This document shows positions 7,925 to 16,101 of a stretch of 59,487 nucleotides of DNA, piece after piece. The DNA comes from Fimbriimonadales bacterium (GTDB lineage Bacteria > Armatimonadota > Fimbriimonadia > Fimbriimonadales > GBS-DC). Under the pieces are notes generated by a model that was given only the letters and a program-made list of their open reading frames with translations, made no database searches and was not told the DNA's origin. The stretch covers positions 1 to 59,487 of the forward strand of contig BPGO01000011.1 of NCBI GenBank assembly GCA_026003075.1, written 5' to 3'. Positions within the stretch are counted from its first letter, which is position 1. The number at the start of each line of letters is the position of its first letter. Position numbers and translations under genes: made by a program.

Positions 7925-8652
7925 CGCGCTCCCTCCGTCGCCTTGGCGAGGGCTTTCTGCTTCGCCTCGGCGAACCCCTGCGCAATCGTGTTGGCGATTT
8001 CCTCGTCGTAGATGGGGAAGATCTGCACATCGGAACTCTGGAGCATCGAGAATCGGCTCAGGAGCCACCAGCTGCTGGCGACTTCGGAGCTGATAATCGG
8101 CGACGCCCAGGGCTGGTCGCCCACCATTAGCAGTAGGCGTTCGTCGCGGGGTTTCTCTCCCAGCGCGCGGAGTTGGGCGACCTGCTCGCGGGCATAGCGC
8201 CACAACCGCGCCCGCCCTTCGCTGGTCAGGCGCAGATGAACAACATAATACTTGCCCTGCGCCCGCAGGGTCTCTGCTGCACGCTCTTCTACCCACACTT
8301 TTTCGATGTGCTGTTCCGTCAAGACGACGGGCAGGGTGCGAATCACCTCTTCAATGGGCACACGCTTGAAGTTTTGCTGGTCTTCTGCGCCGAATTCGGG
8401 GCGTTCGAAGCCCACCTCGCGCAGTTGCTCCATGACTTTCGGCACTTCGTGGGTGATGAGGATTTTCCAGCGTCGCTCCTCCATCGCGCGGGCAGGGAAA
8501 CCGAACACAGTGAACTGCGAGGGGCTGAGTTTGCTGAACTGCATCCGACTTGCCTGATAGTAGCCGATACCGATGTTGCCCAGATACAAAACGAGCAACA
8601 CCCCCACGACGAGAAGCGCGATTCGCGTTGTAGAACGCTGCCCTGTGCGCAT
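7921..8652 (-). CDS. membrane-anchored protein of unknown function
   Basis: The 243-residue product has one N-terminal membrane helix (IALLVVGVLLVLYLGNIGIGYY, about 11-32) and a mixed alpha/beta external domain with no motif I recognise. LTSEGRARLWRYAREQ and LLLMVGDQPWASPII faintly recall the first periplasmic domain of SecD-like proteins, where hydrolase-like repeats read LTxEGAxxF, but this is not enough for a call. The ATG lies 7 nt behind a TATACT box (8665-8660), a leaderless arrangement. It is coupled to mqnD by a 4-bp overlap. Confidence 0.7.
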   Translation of the reverse strand: MRTGQRSTTRIALLVVGVLLVLYLGNIGIGYYQASRMQFSKLSPSQFTVFGFPARAMEERRWKILITHEVPKVMEQLREVGFERPEFGAEDQQNFKRVPIEEVIRTLPVVLTEQHIEKVWVEERAAETLRAQGKYYVVHLRLTSEGRARLWRYAREQVAQLRALGEKPRDERLLLMVGDQPWASPIISSEVASSWWLLSRFSMLQSSDVQIFPIYDEEIANTIAQGFAEAKQKALAKATEGAR

Positions 8653-8762
8653 GGCAGAAAGTATACCTCACGCGGAGGGTGCTACTGACAAAGGATTCCC
8701 CATTAGGGCATGCTGACAGGAATCACCCGGTTGCTCACGAATTTTTTGAAAGGAGGTAGGAA

Positions 8763-9161
8763 ATGATGATGATGCGAACACTGATTTTGGCGGCGATGTG
8801 CGCGCTCGTGTGGAGCGGCACGGTGGCGCAACAGCAGAAACCGGCGCCCATCAAAACCACCGTGGCTGCACTGCTGAAAGAGCCAGACAAGTTCCATCGG
8901 AAACTGGTGCAGGTGGAAGGCGAGGTGGACGACCTGAAGAAGAGAACCTCACGCGCAGGCAACGCCTACACGACCTTCAAACTCGACAGCGAAGGGAAGC
9001 AAGTCGTCGTCTTCTCTTATGGACACCTCCCCCTGAGCGAGAATGACAAGGTGGTGGTTATCGGCAAGTTTTACAAGGAGCGTCGTGTAGGGCGGGCAAC
9101 CTTCACCAACGAGATAGACGCCAGCCCCAAGGAAGGCGGGAGCGTGCGCCAGAAGGAGTAG
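8763..9161 (+). CDS. secreted OB-fold-like protein
   Basis: The 132-residue product has a signal peptide (MMMMRTLILAAMCALVWSGT) and a beta-rich domain: LVQVEGEVDDLKKRTSRAG, YTTFKLDSEGKQVVVFSYG and DKVVVIGKFYKER fit the strand order of small OB-fold domains (tRNA_anti/YgiW-like) found in periplasmic proteins. A strong ribosome site (AAAGGAGGT) precedes a run of three in-frame ATGs, so the exact start is uncertain by a few codons. It stands alone with a terminator hairpin downstream at 9181-9208. The ligand is unknown. Confidence 0.75.
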   Translation: MMMMRTLILAAMCALVWSGTVAQQQKPAPIKTTVAALLKEPDKFHRKLVQVEGEVDDLKKRTSRAGNAYTTFKLDSEGKQVVVFSYGHLPLSENDKVVVIGKFYKERRVGRATFTNEIDASPKEGGSVRQKE

Positions 9162-9180
9162 TTAGTAGTACAACCTGAGG

Positions 9181-9208
9181 GGTTTCCCTCATTAGAATGG
9201 GGGAAACC
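9181..9208 (+). terminator. terminator after OB-fold gene
   Basis: Arms GGTTTCCC (9181-9188) and GGGAAACC (9201-9208) form an 8-bp stem between two convergent genes, so it can serve both strands. The T-rich tail is short on plus. Confidence 0.65.
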
Positions 9209-9253
9209 TTAGAGCGTTTTAGCACCATGCCTGACGATTTCACAAGCGTCGGG

Positions 9254-10642
9254 TTAGACGCGCCCAAGGGGCTCGAAGTGGCAACTAAAGTGCCTGAGAA
9301 ACGGCGTCTGCCAAGTGATGCGATAGCCGTTGAGCTGTTCACGACGGCGGTACGCTTCCAGTGTCACTTCCACGACATAGTCCACATGGCTTTGTGTGTA
9401 GACTCGGCGGGGGATGGCGAGGCGCACCAGTTCGCGAGGCGCGGGAACCTCTTCACCCGTTTCAGGGTCGCGCCCTGCGAACATCACCGAGCCAATCTCG
9501 CAGCTACGCACGCCTCCCAAACGATACAACTCCACCGCTAATGCTTGACCTGGGAACTGGAGCGGCGGAATGTGCGGCAACATGGCGCCTGCGTCGATAT
9601 AGATAGCATGCCCTCCGGGGGGTTGCACGATGGGCACGCCTTCCCGCGCGATATGTTCGCCCAGGTAGCGTGTGGAGGCGATGCGGTACTGCAGGTAATG
9701 CTCATCCAGCACTTCGCGCAGCCCGATGGCGATCGCCTCCAAGTCGCGCCCGGCAAGCCCGCCGTAGGTGGGGAATCCTTCTGTGAGGATTAGCAACTCT
9801 TTCTCTTGCTGCGCCAACTTATCATCGTTGGTGCAGAGGAAGCCCCCAATATTCGCCAGCCCATCTTTCTTGGCGGACATCGTGCAGCCGTCGGCGTAGG
9901 AAAACATCTCGCGGGCGATTTCGAGAGGCGTTTTATCGGCGTAGCCGGGCTCGCGCAGCTTGATAAAGTAGGCGTTTTCAGCGAAGCGACAGGCGTCGAT
10001 GTAGAACGGGATGTTATGGGCACGGCAGACCTCGCTCACGGCGCGAATGTTCGCCATCGAGACGGGCTGCCCACCCCCAGAGTTGTTTGTGATGGTCAAC
10101 ATCACGAGGGGGATATTCTCCGCGCCGACTTCGCGGATGAGACTTTTGAGCGCGTCGACATCCATGTTGCCTTTGAAGGGATGAGGCGTCGTGGTGTCGC
10201 GCAGTTCGGCGCAGGGAAGGTCCACCGCACGCCCGCCCCGATACTCGATATTCGCGCGTGTGGTGTCGAAGTGGGTGTTGTTCGGGATCACGCTGCCGGG
10301 CTTACACAGCAGCGCGAAGAGGATTCGCTCCGCCGCGCGCCCCTGATGGACGGGGATCACATGCTTGAAGCCGAAGATGTCGCGCACGGTCTCTTCAAAG
10401 AAGTAGTAGCTGCGACTGCCGGCGTAGGACTCGTCGCCGCGCATCACGCCCGCCCACTGCTCGGAACTCATCGCCGCCGTGCCCGAATCGGTGAGCAGGT
10501 CGATGATTACCTCCTCTGCGCGTATCAGGAACAGGTTGTAGTAGGCACGCTTTAGGATCGCCGCGCGCTCCGCTTGCGTGGTGAGGCGTATCGGCTCCAC
10601 CGCCTTGATTTTAAACGGCTCGATAATCGTCTGGAAGGGCAT
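9254..10642 (-). CDS. tnaA: tryptophanase / tyrosine phenol-lyase family PLP enzyme
   Basis: The 462-residue beta-eliminating lyase shows the whole family pattern: LLTDSGTAAMS, MRGDESYAGSRSY, the PLP lysine in TMSAKKDGLANIGGFL, and EGFPTYGGLAGRDLEA. Family enzymes cleave L-tryptophan or L-tyrosine to indole or phenol plus pyruvate and ammonia. The middle resembles tyrosine phenol-lyase (NIGGFLC, GGLAGRD), but the substrate-side positions look like tryptophanase: EIGSVMFAGRDPETG where tyrosine phenol-lyase has its phenol-binding arginine, and LRHF at the end with the tryptophanase histidine. Tryptophanase is favoured. A ribosome site (GGAG) precedes the ATG. Confidence 0.85.
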   Translation of the reverse strand: MPFQTIIEPFKIKAVEPIRLTTQAERAAILKRAYYNLFLIRAEEVIIDLLTDSGTAAMSSEQWAGVMRGDESYAGSRSYYFFEETVRDIFGFKHVIPVHQGRAAERILFALLCKPGSVIPNNTHFDTTRANIEYRGGRAVDLPCAELRDTTTPHPFKGNMDVDALKSLIREVGAENIPLVMLTITNNSGGGQPVSMANIRAVSEVCRAHNIPFYIDACRFAENAYFIKLREPGYADKTPLEIAREMFSYADGCTMSAKKDGLANIGGFLCTNDDKLAQQEKELLILTEGFPTYGGLAGRDLEAIAIGLREVLDEHYLQYRIASTRYLGEHIAREGVPIVQPPGGHAIYIDAGAMLPHIPPLQFPGQALAVELYRLGGVRSCEIGSVMFAGRDPETGEEVPAPRELVRLAIPRRVYTQSHVDYVVEVTLEAYRRREQLNGYRITWQTPFLRHFSCHFEPLGRV

Positions 10643-10723
10643 CGGTAGGCTCCTGCAGGACGATTCTACCCGTTCAGCAGCCTTAGCAGGAAATCGCCTT
10701 TGCAGAGCGAATTTTTCTCAGTG

Positions 10724-12145
10724 ATGAATCGCTGGCTCATTCGGTTGTTGTTTGTGCTTGCGGTGGGCGGCGTGATGGGCAGCGCAGTCTGGAACAACAT
10801 CGCCACCAACCGCCTCATCGAACATGCGACGGGGACGAACCGGGCACAACAGACGGCGGCGTTGACCGCGCTGGCGCAACGCGAGGACTTTTTCGATTTA
10901 CTGCAGTCGCGTTCGCTGCCGGCGCGGTTGCGTGTGGCGTCGGGTGTGGAGGTGATGAACAACGCCGACGGCGTCAAAATCGCGCTCGCGATGCTGCGCG
11001 ATCCCGACCCGCGTGTGCGCGACCGATTTCTGGACGCGCTCAAGCGAATCGGTCGAGCGAACCTCGCCGCAACCGCGGAGGGATTGAAACACAGCGACGC
11101 GAAAGTGCGCAACGGTACCGTGCAGGTGATGATTGCGCTGGGCGAGGAGTCGATCCCGCACGCGCTGAAGATGTTCGAAGACCCTGCGGGACGAGGCGCG
11201 GCGACGGAGGTACTGGTGCATTTCGGCGCTCGCAGTGTGCCCGGCTTACTGGAGATAGTGCGCACAACAAAGGATGACGGGCTGCGTTTGGACGCTATTG
11301 CGGCGCTGGGGCGGATTGGCGACCGTCGCGCTGTCGATGCGATCTTGCCATTTCTAAAGTTGCCTGTAGAGAAGCGGCGCGTGGTGTTGTCCGCGCTGGG
11401 CAGCATCGCCGACCCCCGCACCGAAGGCATTCTGATTCAAGCGCTGCGTTCATCCGACGAAGACCCCGACGCGCGTGCGCAGGTCGCGCTGGGGCTGGGC
11501 ACGATGGGAACGCTGAGCGCGCTGCGCGCCCTGAAAGAAGCGCTTGCTGATTTGAACCTCACGGTCGCCGATGCAGCGGCGTTGGGGCTGCAGCGTGCGG
11601 GCGCACGGGCGATTCCCTACTTAGCCGAGGCGGCCCACAGTGCGAACCCTGCGGTGCGTCGCCGCGCCGCCACAGCGCTGGGGGGTATCTCCGAGGCGCA
11701 AGCAGTTCAAGCGCTCAGCACGCTGCTCAACGACCCTGAGCCAACGGTACGCCGTGCCTCCGCCGATGCGCTGGGCAAGGTCGGACTTCCCGAGGCGATT
11801 CCAGTGCTTATTCGCGCTTTGCGCCACCCTGACGGCGGCGTGGCGCAGAACGCCGCCCGTAGCCTCGCTCAGATAGGAGACCCTGCCGTGAACGCGCTGG
11901 TGCAGGCTCTGGGTGACGAACGGAGTGTCGCCTACCTCGCGGCGCAAGCGCTGGCGCAGATTCCCTCGGCAGAACCGGCGCTGCTCCGCGCGGCGCAGAA
12001 CCCCGCAATACGCCTTTACGCGCTTATAGCGCTCATCGAACGCAACAGCACCGCCGCCCTGCCGCTCCTGCAGCAAGCCGCGCGCTCTGACGACCCCGCG
12101 CTGCGCACCATCGCCCAGCGGGGACTGCAACAACTGTCGCCATGA
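10724..12145 (+). CDS. membrane-anchored HEAT-repeat protein
   Basis: The 473-residue protein has an N-terminal helix (LIRLLFVLAVGGVMGSAVW) and then about 13 HEAT/PBS-lyase-type repeats of roughly 31 residues, for example LRDPDPRVRDRFLDALKRIG and LNDPEPTVRRASADALGKVG. Such solenoids are protein-binding scaffolds. ATG 10724 was chosen because it begins just before the membrane helix; no good ribosome site is visible, and TTG or GTG starts upstream are possible. It is coupled to the next gene by a 4-bp overlap. Partner unknown. Confidence 0.85.
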   Translation: MNRWLIRLLFVLAVGGVMGSAVWNNIATNRLIEHATGTNRAQQTAALTALAQREDFFDLLQSRSLPARLRVASGVEVMNNADGVKIALAMLRDPDPRVRDRFLDALKRIGRANLAATAEGLKHSDAKVRNGTVQVMIALGEESIPHALKMFEDPAGRGAATEVLVHFGARSVPGLLEIVRTTKDDGLRLDAIAALGRIGDRRAVDAILPFLKLPVEKRRVVLSALGSIADPRTEGILIQALRSSDEDPDARAQVALGLGTMGTLSALRALKEALADLNLTVADAAALGLQRAGARAIPYLAEAAHSANPAVRRRAATALGGISEAQAVQALSTLLNDPEPTVRRASADALGKVGLPEAIPVLIRALRHPDGGVAQNAARSLAQIGDPAVNALVQALGDERSVAYLAAQALAQIPSAEPALLRAAQNPAIRLYALIALIERNSTAALPLLQQAARSDDPALRTIAQRGLQQLSP

Positions 12146-12453
12146 GAACGCACCGTGACTGGCTGGGACGCATCGTTGCCCTGTTGATTACTCTGCTCGG
12201 CGTGGGACTCATGGTCGCGTGCTTCTACTTGGCGTATCAGCAGTTTATCACGCCCCCACGCGCCCTGATGAATAACCCCCAAACGAACCAGCCTGACCTT
12301 GGCAGCATCGCGACAGGCGTCTGGACAAGTGTGCGTGCGATTCTGCTCTTGTTGGTCATGGTGATCGCGGGCGGGATGATTGCCAATCGCGGCGTGGGGC
12401 TGTACCTGAATGTGCGCCGCGCCGAAAGGGAAGAGGCTGAACAAGATAAATGA
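12142..12453 (+). CDS. small two-helix membrane protein
   Basis: The 103-residue protein has two membrane helices (IVALLITLLGVGLMVACFYL and ILLLLVMVIAGGMIANRGV) and a charged C-terminus (RRAEREEAEQDK). Its ATG lies inside the stop of the HEAT-repeat gene (ATGA), so it is co-translated with it and the two may act together at the membrane. I recognise no family. Confidence 0.75.
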   Translation: MRTHRDWLGRIVALLITLLGVGLMVACFYLAYQQFITPPRALMNNPQTNQPDLGSIATGVWTSVRAILLLLVMVIAGGMIANRGVGLYLNVRRAEREEAEQDK

Positions 12454-12475
12454 GCGTTCCCTATCTCCGCTTCGC

Positions 12476-13720
12476 CTATGCGCCGAACTTCTCTTGCACG
12501 CCCATCAACTGGGTGAGGATATTCACCAAATCGCCTCCGCGCAGGCGTCCGAGCGCGCCCCGCGCACAGGCGTACTCGTGGAAGCGCAACACCTCGTCGC
12601 CGCGCAAATCGGGTCCGTGCAGCAACACGGGCACCGGGTCGCCCGAATGGTCGCCCACCGAACACGGCGTGGAATGGTCGCCCGTGAAGAGAAGATAGAA
12701 CGGTTCAGTATACTGCGTGAGCAGGCGCGCGATTAGCCCGTCAATCTGCTCGATGACTTGCGCCTTGAGTTGGGGATTGCGGTCGTGTCCGCACAGGTCA
12801 GGCGCTTTCACATTACATAGAATAAAATCGTACTGGCGCAGGGCGTTTGCCAGGGTGTCGGCGATGCTGTTGTAATCGGTGTCCACACCGCCTGTGGCGC
12901 CTGGGGCTTCCAGCGTGTCCATGCCCACGAATCGGGCGATGCCGCGTATCAGTCCCGTCTCCACGACAGCGGCGGCGGTCATGCCGTGTCTTTTGGGGAA
13001 CGGCTCCAAGTGGGGCGCGACGCCTGCCCCGCGCGGCAAGATGATGTTTGCTGGGGGCAATCCGCGCGCCACCCGATCCCGATTTACGGGGTGGTCTTTG
13101 AGTCGCTCGTAGGAGAGGCGCACGAAAGCGTTCACCACTCGGGCAGTGCGCACCGCGGCTTCGTCGTTGGGGTCGATCGGTTGCGATTCGTGAATCACTT
13201 CGCCTTCCGCGTGGGGGTCGACATCGGTGATGTGGGGGCTAAGCCCTTCCCCACGCAGCACTAACGCGCCCCGATGCGCCACTGACTCCTTGAAAAAGCA
13301 CCGCACGCCTTCAATCTCCACCCCATTTAGTGCCTGCGCCAGTTCCGCCGTGCCCTCGGTGATGCGTCCCGCGCGGCGATCGATCACGCGCATCGCCGAA
13401 TCCACCGTGCTGAAATTACAACGCAACGCCACATCGCCGCCGCGTACCTCCATGCCAATCCCTAACGCCTCAAACGGACCCCGACCTTGATACACCTTGT
13501 AGGGGTCGTAGCCCAGGATTGCCAGGTGCGCGGTGTCCGACCCCGCGCGAATACCCGGCGCAATCGGATCCATCAGCCCGCACTCGCCCTCGCGAGCCAG
13601 CCGATCTAAAGTCGGCGTGGAGGCATACTCCAACGGCGTCTTATCGCCCATCGCAGGCACAGGACGGTCGCCCAAACCGTCCGCAATCAGCAACAAACCC
13701 TTATACACCGCACGTGCCAT
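12476..13720 (-). CDS. apgM: 2,3-bisphosphoglycerate-independent phosphoglycerate mutase, archaeal type
   Basis: The 414-residue alkaline-phosphatase-superfamily enzyme interconverts 3- and 2-phosphoglycerate in glycolysis. The metal/nucleophile motifs are present: IADGLGDRP near the start, GSDTAHLAILGYDP with the likely nucleophile serine, then CNVKAPDLCGHDRN and FTGDHSTPC with metal-binding His/Asp. The length matches ApgM (about 400), shorter than GpmI. The ATG lies 9 nt behind a TATACT box (13735-13730). It converges with the small membrane protein gene. Confidence 0.9.
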   Translation of the reverse strand: MARAVYKGLLLIADGLGDRPVPAMGDKTPLEYASTPTLDRLAREGECGLMDPIAPGIRAGSDTAHLAILGYDPYKVYQGRGPFEALGIGMEVRGGDVALRCNFSTVDSAMRVIDRRAGRITEGTAELAQALNGVEIEGVRCFFKESVAHRGALVLRGEGLSPHITDVDPHAEGEVIHESQPIDPNDEAAVRTARVVNAFVRLSYERLKDHPVNRDRVARGLPPANIILPRGAGVAPHLEPFPKRHGMTAAAVVETGLIRGIARFVGMDTLEAPGATGGVDTDYNSIADTLANALRQYDFILCNVKAPDLCGHDRNPQLKAQVIEQIDGLIARLLTQYTEPFYLLFTGDHSTPCSVGDHSGDPVPVLLHGPDLRGDEVLRFHEYACARGALGRLRGGDLVNILTQLMGVQEKFGA

Positions 13721-13736
13721 AGCAGTTCAAGTATAC

Positions 13737-14399
13737 CTACGCCCCCAGCAGCAACTTCACCAGAAACTCCCGGGCGGGAAGCAGGATATACCGCAGCGGA
13801 TTCGGAAGCCCTAACAACGGTAATATCAGAATCGAACCAAACAGGATGATGGGTCCATAAACTACCTGAAAGCCCCAGTAGCGCGAATCGAACACATCCC
13901 GCAAAAAGCCCGACAGCACCTTCGAGCCGTCCAGCGGATGGAGCGGAATCATATTGAACACTGCCAAGCCAATGTTCACATAGACCGCTGCAAGCAAGAA
14001 ATCCACGAATACATTATCGGGGAGGGGCACATCAGGAGGGTACAGGAGACGCAACGGAAGAGCAAAAATCACCGCTAACACGATGTTGGACAGCGGTCCG
14101 ACAAAAGCGCACAGCACCCAATCGCGTCGCGGGTGGCGGAAGTAGCCGGGGTTCACAGGCACGGGCTTGCCCCAGCCAATCCCGTAGCCTGAAAATGCCA
14201 TAAAGATAATCAGAACCGTGCCCAAGGGATCTAAGTGCGCTATCGGGTTCAGGGTCACGCGCCCCTGGCGACGCGGCGTCGGGTCGCCTGCCCAGTCCGC
14301 GTACTGCGCATGCGCATACTCATGCACGGCGAGACTCAACAGCACCGCCAGAATCCAGATCACCGCTATGATAATGTTCTCTAAGTCCAAGTTCAACAT
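13737..14399 (-). CDS. site-2-protease-like M50 family membrane metalloprotease
   Basis: The 220-residue polytopic protein has the zinc motif HEYAHAQ at about 27-33 and the second site NMIPLHPLDGSKVLSG near 150, both in hydrophobic surroundings, as in the short rhomboid-unrelated S2P group (peptidase M50/FtsH-like minimal form). Members cleave membrane-embedded substrates; the target is unknown. ATG 14399 (MLNLDLENI) lies 8 nt behind a TATACT box (14413-14408), so I prefer it to the in-frame ATG at 14429, which would lie upstream of that box. Confidence 0.88.
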   Translation of the reverse strand: MLNLDLENIIIAVIWILAVLLSLAVHEYAHAQYADWAGDPTPRRQGRVTLNPIAHLDPLGTVLIIFMAFSGYGIGWGKPVPVNPGYFRHPRRDWVLCAFVGPLSNIVLAVIFALPLRLLYPPDVPLPDNVFVDFLLAAVYVNIGLAVFNMIPLHPLDGSKVLSGFLRDVFDSRYWGFQVVYGPIILFGSILILPLLGLPNPLRYILLPAREFLVKLLLGA

Positions 14400-14432
14400 T
14401 GCGCGAAAGTATACCCCTACTGCTTTCACGGG

Positions 14433-14438
14433 TACAAT
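14433..14438 (+). promoter_or_regulatory. -10 box for the small basic peptide gene
   Basis: GGTACAAT with TACAAT at 14433-14438 matches the GGTATAMT pattern seen before many genes here. It lies 27 nt before ATG 14466, leaving room for a short leader with a ribosome site. Confidence 0.45.
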
Positions 14439-14465
14439 ATGGGCGCGAAACGGAGGTTATCGGTT

Positions 14466-14585
14466 ATGCGAATGCGTGAACGAGAACTGCGACAGCGCCG
14501 CCATCGGCGCATGAAACGGCTCAAACAGCGTCGTAGGGAAGCCATTAAAGCGGCGCAAGCCGCGAAGGCAGGGAAGTCGGCATGA
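14466..14585 (+). CDS. 39-residue Arg/Lys-rich peptide
   Basis: A short gene encodes a peptide starting MRMRERELRQRRHRRMKRLK and ending KAGKSA, with 17 basic residues (12 Arg, 5 Lys) and an Ala-rich helix-forming tail. A clear ribosome site (GGAGG) lies 8 nt before the ATG, a -10 box lies upstream, and its TGA overlaps the ATG of the nucleotidase gene (ATGA). These three signals argue it is real. The composition resembles tiny RNA-binding or ribosome-associated proteins, or a coupling leader peptide; no family can be named. Confidence 0.7.
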   Translation: MRMRERELRQRRHRRMKRLKQRRREAIKAAQAAKAGKSA

Positions 14586-16099
14586 GAAAACTCGGGCTAA
14601 CACTGAGCCTGCTGGGCGTCGTGCTGCATCTGGGCTACACCGCCGACCCCAGCGGGCGCTGGTTCCGACTGACGATTCTGCATACGAACGATACGCACGG
14701 ACACCTCTTACCCTTTAGCTACCCCACGAGCATCGACCCCACCTCTCAAGAAGCGGCTTTGCCCTACAAGACAGACATCGGCGGTATAGCACGACGGGCG
14801 ACCCTGATTAAACGCCTGCGCGAAGCGCTGCAGCCCTATCCTGCCCTGGTAATCGACGCGGGCGACTACATGGACGGCACGCCCTTCTCGCTGGAGTATC
14901 AGGGCGAAGCGGATGTGGCGTGTATGAACACCTGCGGCTACGAATTCGCCACACTGGGCAACCACGAGTTCAGCAACCCACTGGAGACCGTGCTCCGCTT
15001 GGTGCGGATGAGCCAGTTCCAGACCGTGTGTGCGAACCTTCGCTACCGCGACACGGGTGAGCCACTGACGCCGCCGTATGTAATAACGCAGGTGGGCGAG
15101 CTGCGTGTGGCGTTGTTCGGACTGATCGTGAGCGACACGCAAAACTACCGCGGGGCGCGCGAGCGTGTGGAGGTCAGAGACCCTTTTGAGGTCGCTCGTG
15201 AGCTGGTACCGCAATTGCGCCAGCAAGCTGATGTGGTGATTCTGATTTCGCACCTTGGCATAAACGACGATGAGCGACTGGCGCGTGAGGCGCCAGGTAT
15301 TGATGTGATTGTGGGTGGGCACTCGCACACGCGCCTTGCCGAGCCGCGCTTCGTGGAATGGCGGCAGAAAGCCCCCGTTAATCTCGGCGGCACGATTATT
15401 GTGCAGGCGCATCAGTGGGGCGGCGAACTGGGCAGGCTCGATCTGCTCTTTTGGCGCAACGACGAGACCAATCGCCTCGAAATCGTGGGCTACAAAGGAC
15501 AACTGATTCCCATAACCGCCGCGATCCCTGAAGACCCGACCACAAAGCGCACGCTGGAGCGCTACTGGAAGCGCATCGCGGGCAAATACGGACGCATCGT
15601 AGGCGTCGCAACGGATGACTTCGTGCGACGCGACGATGATTACGCGCACTACGCTTTGGTGGGCGACGCGGTGCGTGCGATGCTGGGCTCCGAGTTCGAC
15701 CTGCAGAACATGTTCGGCGTGCGCATCGAACTGGCGCGTGGCGCGATTAGTTACTATGACCTTGCGCGGATGATGCCCTTCGGTAATACGGTCGTGCGCT
15801 TCGAAATCACGGGGCGCGACCTCAAACGCCTGCTCGTTGAGCAACGCCCGACAGTCAGCGGTATCCGCTATCGCGTGGAGAACCGCCGCCTTGTGGAGGC
15901 AACCCTCAACGGGCAGCCGATAGAAGACGAGCGCATCTACAAAGGTACAACGAACTCCTACTTCGCTGACCGCTACCTGAAACCGCTGGGCATCGCTTAC
16001 GCGGACACAGGCAAAAAGTTGCTGGATGTGGTCGCGGACTACATTCGTAAGCAGCGTAGGGTTTCCCCCGTGTACGACGGCAGGCGCGTGGTACGCTGA
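14582..16099 (+). CDS. secreted 5'-nucleotidase / 2',3'-cyclic phosphodiesterase family
   Basis: The 505-residue protein has a signal peptide and the two-domain UshA-type layout. The metallophosphoesterase domain holds HTNDTHGHL, DAGDYMDGT, GNHEFSN, ISHLGIND and GGHSHTRL, covering the dimetal ligands. The C-terminal domain has the substrate region (RGAISYYDLARMMPFGNTVV). Such enzymes dephosphorylate nucleotides outside the membrane to scavenge nucleosides and phosphate. Translation is coupled to the small basic peptide gene. The next gene follows after 2 bp. Confidence 0.92.
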   Translation: MRKLGLTLSLLGVVLHLGYTADPSGRWFRLTILHTNDTHGHLLPFSYPTSIDPTSQEAALPYKTDIGGIARRATLIKRLREALQPYPALVIDAGDYMDGTPFSLEYQGEADVACMNTCGYEFATLGNHEFSNPLETVLRLVRMSQFQTVCANLRYRDTGEPLTPPYVITQVGELRVALFGLIVSDTQNYRGARERVEVRDPFEVARELVPQLRQQADVVILISHLGINDDERLAREAPGIDVIVGGHSHTRLAEPRFVEWRQKAPVNLGGTIIVQAHQWGGELGRLDLLFWRNDETNRLEIVGYKGQLIPITAAIPEDPTTKRTLERYWKRIAGKYGRIVGVATDDFVRRDDDYAHYALVGDAVRAMLGSEFDLQNMFGVRIELARGAISYYDLARMMPFGNTVVRFEITGRDLKRLLVEQRPTVSGIRYRVENRRLVEATLNGQPIEDERIYKGTTNSYFADRYLKPLGIAYADTGKKLLDVVADYIRKQRRVSPVYDGRRVVR

Positions 16100-16101
16100 G
16101 G

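Noticed and set aside
9806..10555. 249-codon open frame on plus inside the tryptophanase-family gene
   Set aside because: Antisense shadow caused by GC-rich codon use; no ribosome site.
10666..11430. Ser/Arg-rich 254-codon open frame on minus
   Set aside because: Composition is typical of antisense to GC-rich HEAT repeats; no start signal.
14708..15844. 378-codon open frame on minus inside the 5'-nucleotidase gene
   Set aside because: It mirrors a gene with complete metallophosphoesterase motifs on plus; its product has no known pattern.
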